Shown in pieces: positions 53,274 to 63,389 of a DNA stretch of 64,000 nucleotides (the first letter of the stretch is position 1; each line of letters begins with the position of its first letter). Location: NCBI GenBank assembly GCA_903844155.1, contig CAIMSU010000289.1, forward strand, positions 1 through 64,000, written 5' to 3'. The position numbers were made by a program, and so were the translations under genes. The DNA is from an uncultured Pseudomonadota bacterium. Its GTDB lineage: Bacteria; Myxococcota_A; UBA796; SXON01. Below the pieces are notes generated by a model that saw nothing but the letters and a program-made list of their open reading frames with translations, ran no database searches and was not told the DNA's origin.

Positions 53274-55921
53274 TGGGCTGGCTGTGGCTACGTGGTCTGA
53301 CCCTCCGGCGGCCGGGCCGGCTGCTCGGCACCATCGCCGGCGTCGCGCTGACCGTAGCGCTGCCAGCCGCGATCGGGGCGTTCATCGCCCAGAGCGCGGC
53401 GACGATGACGGATCGTGCGATCCACGACGTCCCCGTGGACTGGCAGGTCCAGCTCACACCCGGCGCAGACCCGGCGGCGATCCAGGCCGCGCTCGGTTCG
53501 ACCGCCGAGACGGTCGACGCGGTCGGGTACGGCAGCGTCACAGCGCTGACCGCCACGACGGGAGGCTCGACCCAGACCACCGGCGCAGGCGTGGTCCTCG
53601 GCGTCGGACCGACGTGGTCGACTGACTTCCCCGGTGAGGTGCGCGCCCTGGTCGGTCCGACGAGCGGGGTCGTCGTCGCCCAACAAACGGCGGCAAACCT
53701 GCACGTCGGTGTCGGGGACACCGTCACGCTGCAGCGGGTTGGCGCGCCCGACGCCGATGTTCGCATCGACGGCGTGATCGACCTCCCGAACGCCGACTCC
53801 CTCTTCCAGGCCGTTGGCGTCCCTGCGGGCTCCGGCCCGGCAGCGCCGCCCGACAACGTCCTCGTCCTGCCCGTCGACCTCTGGCACACGCTGTTCGACG
53901 CACAGGCGGCCGCCCGGCCGGACTCGGTCCACCTGCAGCTACATGCCCGGATTGTCCACGACCTTCCACCCGATCCCGGCGACGCGTTCCTCGCCGTCCA
54001 GGGGCGCGCCCACAACCTTGAAGCGCGCATCGCGGGCAGCGGGCTCGTCGGCGACAACCTCGCCGCCCGGCTCGACGGCGTGCGCGAAGATGCGCTCTAC
54101 GCCCGCGTGCTGTTCCTCTTCCTCGGGCTTCCGGGCGCCATCCTCGCGCTCCTGCTCACGCTGGAGATCGCGGCATCCGGCGGCCAGCGGCGGCAGCATG
54201 AGCAGGCGTTGTTGCGCACCCGCGGCGCATCCACGTCCCGCATCCTGCGGCTTGCCGGGATCGAGGCGATGGCGGCCGGGATCCCCGGGACAGCGCTCGG
54301 CCTCGGGCTGGCTGCGGGGGCGACCGCCCTCGTCGCACCGGGGAGCCACCTGTTCGGCGCGCAGAGCCTGCCATGGACCATTGGAGCTGCCATTCTCGGC
54401 CTCGTCCTGGCCACGAGCGTCGTCCTCCTCCCCGCCTGGCATCAGGCGCGGACCGTGACGGTCGCGTCGGCTCGGGCGACGATCGGGCGCGCTGGCACCC
54501 CGCTTTGGGAGCGCCTCGGCCTCGACTTCGCCGTCCTCGCGCTCGCCGGCTTCGCGTTCTGGCGCACGGCGAGCACCGGCTACGCGGTGGTGCTCGCGCC
54601 CGAAGGCGTGAGCCAGACATCCGTTTCCTACGCCGCTTTCATCGCCCCGCTGGGATTGTGGCTCGGGGCCGCCCTCCTCGCGCTGCGACTGTGGCGCGTC
54701 GGGCTCGTGTGGGGTCGCCGACCGCTCGCGTTCCTGCTCCGCCCGCTCGCTCACGGCCTGTCCGCCGTCGTCGTCGCCTCCCTCGGCCGACAGCGCGCGC
54801 GTGTGGCCCGTGCGGCTGTGATGGTCACCCTAGCGTTCTCTTTCGCCGCCTCGACCGCCATCTTCAACACGACGTACAACGCCCAGTCCGTCGTGGACGC
54901 GGAGTTGACGAACGGCGCGGACGTGTCGGTCACCGGGTCCTCGGCCTCGCCCGCGGACGCCGTGCTCCCGACCCTCTCGGCCCTCCCCGGCGTCGCCGGA
55001 AGCGCGACGCTGCAACACCGCTTCGCCTACGTCGGCAGCGACCTCCAGGACCTCTACGGCATCGACGTGGCGCACATCGGCGAGGCGACGACGATGGCCA
55101 ACGCCTACTTCGCCGGTGGGGATGCCAAGGCGACGCTCGGGGACCTCGCCGCGCACGAGGACGGCGTCCTCGTCTCGCAGGAGACCGTGAACGACTTCCA
55201 GCTTGTGCTCGGCGACCCGCTCAATCTCCGGCTCCAGGACGCCGCCGACCACCAGTACAAGGTCGTCGCGTTCCACTTTCGGGGCGTCGCCCGCGAATTC
55301 CCGACGGCACCGCATGATTCCTTCCTCGTCGCGAACGCCTCGTACGTCGCCGCCCAGACCGGCAGCGGCGCCGCCGAGATCGTGCTGCTCCGCGCGAAAG
55401 GCGACCCGGCGAACCTCGCGAAGGACGTATCGGCCGCACTCTCCGCAAACCCAGCGCTCCGCGTCTCCGACATCGCCACGGCACAGCACACGATCAGCTC
55501 CAGCCTGACCTCTGTGGACCTTCGCGGACTCACCCGGTTGGAGCTTGGCTTTGCCATCCTGCTCGTCGCCGGGGCGACCGGGCTCGCGCTCGCGCTGGGG
55601 CTGGCTGAGCGCCGTCGCACGTTCGCGATCCTCGCTGCGTTGGGCGCGAGGCCCGCCCAGCTCGGCGCGTTCCTGTGGTCGGAAGGGCTGCTGGTGCTGG
55701 TGGGAGGAATGGTCGTCGGGCTGGCGCTTGGCCTCGGGGTGGCGGCGCTGCTGGTCAAGGTGCTGACAGGCGTCTTCGATCCGCCCCCGGACGCGCTCGC
55801 GGTGCCCTGGGCCTACCTCGGACTGCTGGTGGCCTGCGGTGCGGGGACGACGGTCCTGGCGATCCTCGGTGCCCTTCGGGCCTCCCGGAGCGGTGTGATC
55901 GCCGCGTTGCGGGAGATGTAG
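53270..55921 (+). CDS. ABC transporter permease of the FtsX/LolC/MacB family
   Basis: 883 residues with eight to ten membrane helices in two repeats: an N-terminal helix (about 10-35), a large periplasmic part, helices at about 285-420, a second group at about 440-550, a second periplasmic domain, and final helices (about 760-880) ending LRASRSGVIAALREM, a typical FtsX end. Fused double-unit permeases of this length occur in lipoprotein- or peptide-export systems. Ends 3 bases before the tRNA-Ile on the opposite strand. Upstream lipoproteins could be its cargo, by inference. Confidence 0.85.
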   Translation: MMGWLWLRGLTLRRPGRLLGTIAGVALTVALPAAIGAFIAQSAATMTDRAIHDVPVDWQVQLTPGADPAAIQAALGSTAETVDAVGYGSVTALTATTGGSTQTTGAGVVLGVGPTWSTDFPGEVRALVGPTSGVVVAQQTAANLHVGVGDTVTLQRVGAPDADVRIDGVIDLPNADSLFQAVGVPAGSGPAAPPDNVLVLPVDLWHTLFDAQAAARPDSVHLQLHARIVHDLPPDPGDAFLAVQGRAHNLEARIAGSGLVGDNLAARLDGVREDALYARVLFLFLGLPGAILALLLTLEIAASGGQRRQHEQALLRTRGASTSRILRLAGIEAMAAGIPGTALGLGLAAGATALVAPGSHLFGAQSLPWTIGAAILGLVLATSVVLLPAWHQARTVTVASARATIGRAGTPLWERLGLDFAVLALAGFAFWRTASTGYAVVLAPEGVSQTSVSYAAFIAPLGLWLGAALLALRLWRVGLVWGRRPLAFLLRPLAHGLSAVVVASLGRQRARVARAAVMVTLAFSFAASTAIFNTTYNAQSVVDAELTNGADVSVTGSSASPADAVLPTLSALPGVAGSATLQHRFAYVGSDLQDLYGIDVAHIGEATTMANAYFAGGDAKATLGDLAAHEDGVLVSQETVNDFQLVLGDPLNLRLQDAADHQYKVVAFHFRGVAREFPTAPHDSFLVANASYVAAQTGSGAAEIVLLRAKGDPANLAKDVSAALSANPALRVSDIATAQHTISSSLTSVDLRGLTRLELGFAILLVAGATGLALALGLAERRRTFAILAALGARPAQLGAFLWSEGLLVLVGGMVVGLALGLGVAALLVKVLTGVFDPPPDALAVPWAYLGLLVACGAGTTVLAILGALRASRSGVIAALREM

Positions 55922-55924
55922 GCG

Positions 55925-55997
55925 TGGGCCCGGCTGGATTTGAACCAGCGACCAGGCGGATATAAGCCGCCCGCTCTGACCCCTGAGCTACGGGCCC
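55925..55997 (-). tRNA. tRNA-Ile with anticodon TAT
   Basis: 73 bases without encoded CCA. Acceptor GGGCCCG/CGGGCCC, D-stem GCTC/GAGC, anticodon stem GGCGG/CCGCC closing CTTATAT, so the anticodon is TAT reading the codon ATA; T-stem GCTGG/CCAGC; discriminator A. Bacteria normally read ATA with a CAT tRNA converted by TilS, so TAT is unusual. Confidence 0.9.
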
Positions 55998-56050
55998 GCG
56001 AGTGCGCGCTAACCCGGGCTGGACCCCGGAACATCGGGTACGATCGGGCG

Positions 56051-56881
56051 ATGTCCAGAATCCCAGGGCCGGCGCTCGCGCTCCTTCTGGCTCCCGCCTG
56101 CGCCCGTGACCCCGCGTTCTGCGGTACGTACATCCCGGCGACGCAGACGCTGCTCGGACCGATGGCGACGTGGGTCTCGGACCCGGCGGGCGGGAGTCTT
56201 TGGGACCCGAGGTTGGCGAACGGGAATTGGACCCTCAACGAATCATTCGCCGGTAGAGGTCCCCCGTTGCACTACGAGTACGGCGCGGACGGGCACGTCC
56301 ACAGGGAGCTGGTGGTCCACAAGGACGGCAGCCCTGACTACGACGTCGAGATCACCTGGACAGACGAGTGCCCTGTGGCCGCGTCGGACGAGAACTCGGT
56401 TGACTTCGGGGGCTACGGCGCCAACAATTGGACGGCGACGTGCGACGACCACCACCAGCCCCTCAGCTTCCACCATACCGACGGCAGGCTCGATGAAACC
56501 TGGGTGAACACCTACGACGAGGGCGACCACCTCATCACCTCCGGGTATGTCGACACCAGGGGCTCAGGCGTGCTGACGTTCACGTGGGACGGCGACAGGC
56601 TGACAGGCGCCGAGGACGCTTACGACGACCCACACACCGGCGCTGCCACGGATGACGTCTACGCCTGGACCTTGGACGGCGACCACCTCACGGCCGGGAA
56701 GCATGAATTGACCATGCTGGACGTCGCGACCGAGACCGACCGCGTCTGGACCTACGACGGCCGCGGTGACGTGCGGTCCCTCACCGTCACCGATGCCACG
56801 GGGTCGACCACCACGCAGTACACATACGAAGCGAACAACGCCCACTTTCCCGTCGAAGCCGGGAGTCTTGAGTGCTTGTGA
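56051..56881 (+). CDS. Secreted protein with YD-like repeats
   Basis: 276 residues; signal sequence MSRIPGPALALLLAPACARD (the Cys context LAPAC is not a standard lipobox). Several short motifs (YEYGADGHVHREL, TFTWDGDRLTGAED, VWTYDGRGDVRSLTV) look like degenerate RHS/YD repeats. Five cysteines suggest disulfides. Unknown role, envelope or secreted. A start just inside the tRNA region was rejected. Confidence 0.65.
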   Translation: MSRIPGPALALLLAPACARDPAFCGTYIPATQTLLGPMATWVSDPAGGSLWDPRLANGNWTLNESFAGRGPPLHYEYGADGHVHRELVVHKDGSPDYDVEITWTDECPVAASDENSVDFGGYGANNWTATCDDHHQPLSFHHTDGRLDETWVNTYDEGDHLITSGYVDTRGSGVLTFTWDGDRLTGAEDAYDDPHTGAATDDVYAWTLDGDHLTAGKHELTMLDVATETDRVWTYDGRGDVRSLTVTDATGSTTTQYTYEANNAHFPVEAGSLECL

Positions 56882-56921
56882 CCCGCGCGCGGCGATCGGA
56901 CGCCGCAACAATCCTCCTCCC

Positions 56922-56950
56922 GCATTTCGTATCGACGCGTGATGAAATGC
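56922..56950. terminator. Hairpin between convergent genes
   Basis: GCATTTC / GAAATGC, a 7-bp stem around a 15-base loop, lies between genes that both end here (56881 and 56963). It may serve both directions. No T-run. Confidence 0.3.
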
Positions 56951-56962
56951 ACGCCGGAATTC

Positions 56963-57556
56963 TCACTTCGACGGCGTCGACCGCTCCAGCATCGTCATCC
57001 GGAAGATCTCCTCGCCCTGCCGCTCGGTCGTGAAGAGCACCGGCGGGCCGGGCATGGTCTTGGAGAACTCGTAGCGTTTGACGAGCATGATCCCGTCGTC
57101 GCCGGGGACGGTGACCGTGTAGAGCCACGTGTCGAGGTGGCCGAGCGGGCCGTCGATGGTGTCGTCCGTGCGAGTCGTGGCGGCGGCGGGGAAGCTGGCG
57201 TGTTTTTCGAGCTCGGTCCAGGGCGTGGTGGCCTCGCCCTCGTCCGTCAGCAGGGTGCCGTTGGTGTCGTAGACCTTGGACGCGATGGTCGCGGCGTCTG
57301 CCGTGCATTTTGTGAACTCCCAGCGCTGCTCGACCGTCGGCTGGCCGGCCTGCTCGATGCCGAGGCGAATCTTCGTCCCTTGCGGAATCCCGGCTGCCAA
57401 TGCCGCGGATGGGAAGGGGCGAGGGGCGAGCGCCTCCTCGGCGGAGGCTGACGGGGTCGGTGTGGAGGTCGCCGCAGACGACGAGGGCGCGACGACGCCA
57501 CTGACGGGGCTCGGGGACGGGTGTGCGCAGGCGAGGAAGAGCGGCAGGAGCAACAT
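56963..57556 (-). CDS. Lipoprotein
   Basis: 197 residues with lipobox LFLAC near residue 10, then a Ser/Thr/Pro/Ala-rich linker (about 12-50) and a globular domain with two more Cys. No family recognised. Divergent from the SRPBCC gene at 57580 with 23 bases between starts, so promoters overlap. Confidence 0.65.
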   Translation of the reverse strand: MLLLPLFLACAHPSPSPVSGVVAPSSSAATSTPTPSASAEEALAPRPFPSAALAAGIPQGTKIRLGIEQAGQPTVEQRWEFTKCTADAATIASKVYDTNGTLLTDEGEATTPWTELEKHASFPAAATTRTDDTIDGPLGHLDTWLYTVTVPGDDGIMLVKRYEFSKTMPGPPVLFTTERQGEEIFRMTMLERSTPSK

Positions 57557-57579
57557 CCGCGCGGGATAACCGGGGACGG

Positions 57580-58047
57580 ATGCCGACGTTCACGACCGTT
57601 TCCACAAATCCCGCGTCGCCCGAAGCCAATTTCACCTTCGTCACCAACCTCGAAAACTGGCCGACGTTCACCGGTTTCGGCCCGCTCCCCGGCATCCGGC
57701 GCGCGACGGCCAACGCGCCCCTCGCGCTCGGCACCCGCGTCCGCGTCGAGAACACCGACAACAGCGTCCACCAGGAGATCGTCACTGCTTTTGAGCCCGG
57801 TCGGCGCTACGCCGTTCGGATGGAGGTCGTCCCACCGGCGAGCTGGCTGATGCGCCACATTGACGAAGAGCTCTTGCTCGAACCGGTCGAAGCTGGCACA
57901 CGCGTCCACCGCCGGTTCACCACCGTCGCCCGCTCGTGGCTCACGGCTCCGGTCGTCTGGTTCATCACCTTCTTCCTGCTCAAGCCGGCGGTCCTGAAGC
58001 ACGACGCGGTCGCGGCTCAGGCGCTGGCCGGGTCGACGACGGGGTAG
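57580..58047 (+). CDS. SRPBCC-fold (polyketide cyclase/START-like) protein
   Basis: 155 residues beginning MPTFTTVSTNPASPE; the ATG is taken over an earlier start lacking domain sequence. Pattern FVTNLENWPTFTGFGPLPGIRRA and RRYAVRMEVVPPASWLMRHIDEELLLEP fits SRPBCC proteins, which bind hydrophobic ligands. A hydrophobic helix near the end (APVVWFITFFLLKPAV) may anchor it to a membrane. The 3' end overlaps the convergent gene by 31 bases. Confidence 0.7.
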   Translation: MPTFTTVSTNPASPEANFTFVTNLENWPTFTGFGPLPGIRRATANAPLALGTRVRVENTDNSVHQEIVTAFEPGRRYAVRMEVVPPASWLMRHIDEELLLEPVEAGTRVHRRFTTVARSWLTAPVVWFITFFLLKPAVLKHDAVAAQALAGSTTG

Positions 58048-58568
58048 CGGACGGCGGCGACGGTTTGGAGGAGGATGCAGGGCACCCAGACCGGCGCCCA
58101 CAGGATCGCCACCGCAGACTCCTCGTCGCTACCCCACGGATGGCGCCCGCCCGCAAGGGCGTCGATCGCGGGCGAAAGAGCACAGGCAACCGGGGCAAAA
58201 AGGACGACGAGCACCACGCCGACGAGCGCCGTGCTCGCGGGACGTCGCGACCGGATGTAGAAGAGCGCGGACGTCGCGAAGCCGAGCGCCACGAGCGCGC
58301 TAAGGTCGCCGGCGTCCGGATCGTGCGCCAGGATCGCCGGGATCGAGGCGAGGACGCCGAACACCGCGCAGACGGCCGCCACCACAAACCCGCCCCGCCG
58401 GCTCGTGACGAGCGCAAAAGGTGCGACGGCCGAGGCGAATGTCACCCCGCACACCCCGAGGAATTCCCCGCCAATCGCTGCCGGAAACGTCAACAATCCG
58501 GTGACGAGCGCCACCGCGACCACCACCATCACCGCCCCGACGATCCTCCGCCGCACGACGCCGTCCAC
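58017..58568 (-). CDS. Small membrane protein, paralogue of its neighbour
   Basis: 183 residues from the GTG at 58568, chosen to match the neighbouring paralogue's start (VVRRRIVG against VVGRRIVG). About five hydrophobic helices. No family recognised. It follows the paralogue (46-base gap) in the sucCD operon, on the same strand. Confidence 0.6.
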   Translation of the reverse strand: MDGVVRRRIVGAVMVVVAVALVTGLLTFPAAIGGEFLGVCGVTFASAVAPFALVTSRRGGFVVAAVCAVFGVLASIPAILAHDPDAGDLSALVALGFATSALFYIRSRRPASTALVGVVLVVLFAPVACALSPAIDALAGGRHPWGSDEESAVAILWAPVWVPCILLQTVAAVRYPVVDPASA

Positions 58569-58614
58569 GCTCACCGCCCCGGCCCGAGTGAGGAGGCCGG
58601 GACGAAAGGAGCGC

Positions 58615-59226
58615 TCATTCCATGGACTTGTCGGGTGCCGCGCCTCGCTGTACCACCGGAAACCACACCGCCGCGCCCGTCTGCACGAGCGTGAACACCG
58701 CGCCCATCGCCCAGAGCAGGCCTTCGTAGAACAACGTCCCCTCGCCCTGCCAGGGTCCGGGAGGCCCGATGAGGGCGTCCATGGGCTGCGGTTCGGAGAC
58801 GAACGGGAGAAGGACATTCCACAACGCGATGCCCAGCGCGTAGCTCGCAGGAACGGTGGCGGCGGCGAGTCCGACGCCCACGACGGCAACCGAGCTCGAC
58901 CGCGCAGCGCGCAGCGCGAAGATACCGGCCGTGTTCACGCAGAGCACAACCGGGCCGCCGAGGCTCGAAATCGGCGCTCCCGGCCGAGTGGCGCAGCAGC
59001 CGACGAGCAGGGCCGCCATCCCGAGCGCCGCCCAGGCCGCGACCCGGCTCGCGTGCGCAGAGGTGACGAGCGCAAACGGTGAAACGGCCAGCGTGATCAG
59101 CACCACAATCGCCGTCCCGAGCCCAGCCAGGCCAGCGGGGTGGAGCCGAAGAAGCAGCGTCGACAGCGCCACGCTCAGGGCGACCAGCCCCCAACCGACG
59201 ATCCGCCGTCCGACGACGACGTCCAC
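58615..59226 (-). CDS. Small membrane protein, paralogue of its neighbour
   Basis: 203 residues from a GTG only 2 bases after the sucD stop. About five membrane helices (LVALSVALSTLLLRLH, LAVSPFALVTS, VVGVGLAAATVPASYALGIAL). It shares RRIVG...PFALVTS...PVV with the downstream copy, so they arose by duplication. Position suggests transcription with sucCD. Function unknown. Confidence 0.6.
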   Translation of the reverse strand: MDVVVGRRIVGWGLVALSVALSTLLLRLHPAGLAGLGTAIVVLITLAVSPFALVTSAHASRVAAWAALGMAALLVGCCATRPGAPISSLGGPVVLCVNTAGIFALRAARSSSVAVVGVGLAAATVPASYALGIALWNVLLPFVSEPQPMDALIGPPGPWQGEGTLFYEGLLWAMGAVFTLVQTGAAVWFPVVQRGAAPDKSME

Positions 59227-59228
59227 CG

Positions 59229-60109
59229 TCAGTGACCCAGGATCTCCGCCATCTTCCTTCCCATCTCCGCGGGGCTGCGGACGATGTGGATGCCGGCCGC
59301 GATCATCGCCTCGTACTTCGCCTCGGCCGTCCCCTGCCCGCCCGAGATGATGGCGCCAGCGTGGCCCATGCGTCGACCGGGAGGGGCGGTGGCGCCGGCG
59401 ATGAAGCCGACGATGGGCTTGGTCATGTTCGCCTTGGCCCAGGCCGCGGCTTCTTCCTCGTTCGTCCCGCCGATCTCGCCGATCATGATGACGGCGTCCG
59501 TGTCGGGGTCGGCGTGGAAGAGCTTGAGCGCGTCGATGTGGCGGGTGCCGATGATCGGGTCGCCGCCGATGCCGATGGCGGTCGATTGTCCAAGGCCAAC
59601 GCGCGAAAGCTGGCCGACGGCCTCATACGTGAGCGTGCCGGAGCGGGAGAGGACGCCGATGCGCCCGGGCGTGTGGATGTGCCCGGGCATGATGCCGATC
59701 TTGCACTCGCCGGGCGTGATGATGCCGGGGCAGTTCGGACCGATCATCGTGGTGTTCTTGCCCTGCAGGTAGCGCCAGGCGGTGACCATGTCCTTGACCG
59801 GGATGCCCTCGGTGATGGGCACGACGAGCCGCATGTTCGCGTCTGCGGCTTCCATGATCGCATCTGCGGCGAACGGCGGCGGGACGAAGATGACGCTGGC
59901 GTCCGCGCCCGTCGCCTCAACGGCCTCTTTTACCGTGTTGAAAATGGGCACGCGGAAGCTGCCAGACTCAAAGAAGGTGCCGCCCTTGCCAGGCGTGACG
60001 CCGCCGACGAACTGCGTGCCGTACGCGAGCATCTGGCCCGAATGGAACGCGCCGGCCGCTCCGGTGATGCCCTGACAGATGACGCGGGTGTGCTTGTTGA
60101 CGAGGATGC

Positions 60110-60113
<4 letters not shown>
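59229..60113 (-). CDS. sucD: Succinyl-CoA ligase alpha subunit
   Basis: 294 residues. [21 protein letters not shown] is the CoA-binding start, [11 protein letters not shown] contains the phosphorylated His. Catalyses succinyl-CoA to succinate with NTP formation in the citric-acid cycle. The ATG overlaps the sucC stop (ATGA). Confidence 0.95.
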
Positions 60114-61390
<1,277 letters not shown>

Positions 61391-61570
61391 GGTCGCTCGC
61401 AGGCCGCAGGGTGGGCCGCGGATCTATCGGATTGGCCCTCCCGACGCCATCGCCGGACGCAGCCGGGGGTGGTGCGGACCGGCTGGGGAGGAACCATTGC
61501 GGACCGGGCAACTCCCGCTTTCCGTCAGAACATGGTAGGCTCCCCTCGCAGCACCTCGCAGGAGAGCAGC

Positions 61571-63358
61571 GTGGCCGTCTCTCAAGTCAAAAAAGGCGAC
61601 GTGATCGCCAAGAAATACGAACTCGACAGCTTGCTGGGCCAGGGCCCGGCGGGGCAAACGTGGGCGGCTCGCGCGCTCTCGACCCAGAAAAAAGTCGTCG
61701 TGAAGATCCTGAATGTGGAAACGACCGAAACGGCGCCCGTACAGGCGATGTTCGACCGGATTCGCGCCGTGAAGGCCGACACGTTGCCAGCGATGCTGGA
61801 CGTCGGCATTCACGGGGATCACCCCTACGTGGTGCAGGAGTACTCGGACGGTGAGTCGCTCCGGCAGCTCATGGACCAGTATGCCAAGGAGCAGCGCTTC
61901 TTCAGCTTGCAGGAGGCGGCGGCGATCGTCGTCAAGGTGCTGGAAGCTGCGGACGCGGCGCATCGCGCCGGGCTGATCCACCGTCACATCAAGCCCACCA
62001 ACGTGCTCGTGCAGTCACGCGCGGTCGGGCCGGGCCAGAGCAAGACCGTCCGTTCTGTCGTCCTGACCGGCCTCGGCCTGGCCGAGATGCTGCCGGCGAG
62101 CGCCTTTGGCGACATCCAGGAGCGCGGCGACCATCGCTACATGGGCCCAGAGCTGGAGTCGCCGATCACGGGCGGTGGCCCGCAGACGGACGTCTACTCC
62201 TGCGGCGTGCTCCTCTACGAGCTGCTCACGGGTCAGACACCGCGCGGAACCTACCTTTCGCCGTCCCAGATCCGGGAAGACCTGCCCGCCGGCGTGGATG
62301 ACATCGTCGACCTCGCGCTCGCCTCCAACCCGGAAGACCGCTTTCCGACCGCGCGTGACATGATCAACGCGATCCAGCGCTCGTTCCAGGAGGATGCACC
62401 TGCTGAATCCGGCGTGTCGCGCCGGCTGATCGTCACCATCGCCGCGGCGACGCTGGTCCTCCTCGCCATCATGACGGCCGCGCTCTACACCAACGACCCG
62501 CTCGCCGCCGCCAAGAAGTCGGACGAGACCGTTCGCGCGCAGCTCGTGAAGACGAACCCGCTGCCGGACGAGGCGACGATGCGGGAGAAGCTCGTCGGCC
62601 ACGCGGACATGACGTACATCCCCGCCGGTACGTTCCTTCGCGGCCGGCTCAACGCCGAGTCGCAGAACGTCGCCAAGGCGACGGAGCCGCTCGCGCAGGT
62701 CACCAAGACCAAGGCCTACTACATCGACCGGCTCGAGTGGCCGAACGTGAAGGGCGAGCACCCCGTCGTGAACGTGACGTTGAGCGTCGCGAGCGACATG
62801 TGCGCCTCCGCTGGCAAGCGGCTTTGTTCGTCCGAGGAGTGGGAGCGCGCGTGCAAGGGCCCCGAGTCCAAGGTCTACACGTACGGGGACACGTACAATG
62901 ACACGGCGTGCGGCGGCGACACGTCCGTGGACGCCGACAAGGACGGAAAGAGCGACCGTACCGCCGGCAGTCTGGAGAAGTGCGTGAGCGGCTGGGGCGT
63001 GTTTGACATGAGCGGCGGAGTCCGGGAGTGGACCAGCTCCCCGGACCCGAGCCAGGCCAGGTTCCGGCAGGTGAAGGGCGGCAAGACCGGCGATCCGGAG
63101 AGCGGATCGCGCTGCGCCTACGCGGATTCCCGCAACCCCGAGCTCACCGACCGGACCATCGGATTCCGCTGTTGCATCGATGCGGACGCAGCCGTGGTTG
63201 TCCCTGCACCCGCACCAGCGGACGGCGCGGCCGCCCCGGATGGCGCCGCTGCCGCGACCGGCGCGACCCCAGACGCTGCCGGCGCGACCCCAGCCGCTCC
63301 GGGTGCCCCAGCCGGCGCGCCCCCTGCGGCCCCCTCGACGGCGCCAGCCCACCCGTAG
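61571..63358 (+). CDS. Pseudokinase fused to a SUMF1/FGE-type domain
   Basis: 595 residues. GTG start with AGGAG eight bases upstream; an in-frame ATG at 61532 would add 13 residues. Residues 15-275 have the protein-kinase fold: K45 (VVVKIL) is present but HRD is HRH (LIHRHIKPTNVL, H139 in place of the catalytic Asp) and DFG is TGLG (166-169), so phosphotransfer is unlikely. One helix (about 275-300, LIVTIAAATLVLLAIMTAALY) is followed by an FGE-sulfatase-type domain (about 325-540: MTYIPAGTFLRG, KRLCSSEEWERACKG, DMSGGVREW, IGFRCC) and an Ala/Pro-rich tail. Likely a membrane sensor or scaffold. Confidence 0.85.
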   Translation: MAVSQVKKGDVIAKKYELDSLLGQGPAGQTWAARALSTQKKVVVKILNVETTETAPVQAMFDRIRAVKADTLPAMLDVGIHGDHPYVVQEYSDGESLRQLMDQYAKEQRFFSLQEAAAIVVKVLEAADAAHRAGLIHRHIKPTNVLVQSRAVGPGQSKTVRSVVLTGLGLAEMLPASAFGDIQERGDHRYMGPELESPITGGGPQTDVYSCGVLLYELLTGQTPRGTYLSPSQIREDLPAGVDDIVDLALASNPEDRFPTARDMINAIQRSFQEDAPAESGVSRRLIVTIAAATLVLLAIMTAALYTNDPLAAAKKSDETVRAQLVKTNPLPDEATMREKLVGHADMTYIPAGTFLRGRLNAESQNVAKATEPLAQVTKTKAYYIDRLEWPNVKGEHPVVNVTLSVASDMCASAGKRLCSSEEWERACKGPESKVYTYGDTYNDTACGGDTSVDADKDGKSDRTAGSLEKCVSGWGVFDMSGGVREWTSSPDPSQARFRQVKGGKTGDPESGSRCAYADSRNPELTDRTIGFRCCIDADAAVVVPAPAPADGAAAPDGAAAATGATPDAAGATPAAPGAPAGAPPAAPSTAPAHP

Positions 63359-63389
63359 CGCGGCGGCCCTTCGCTGCCGCAAAGCCGGT

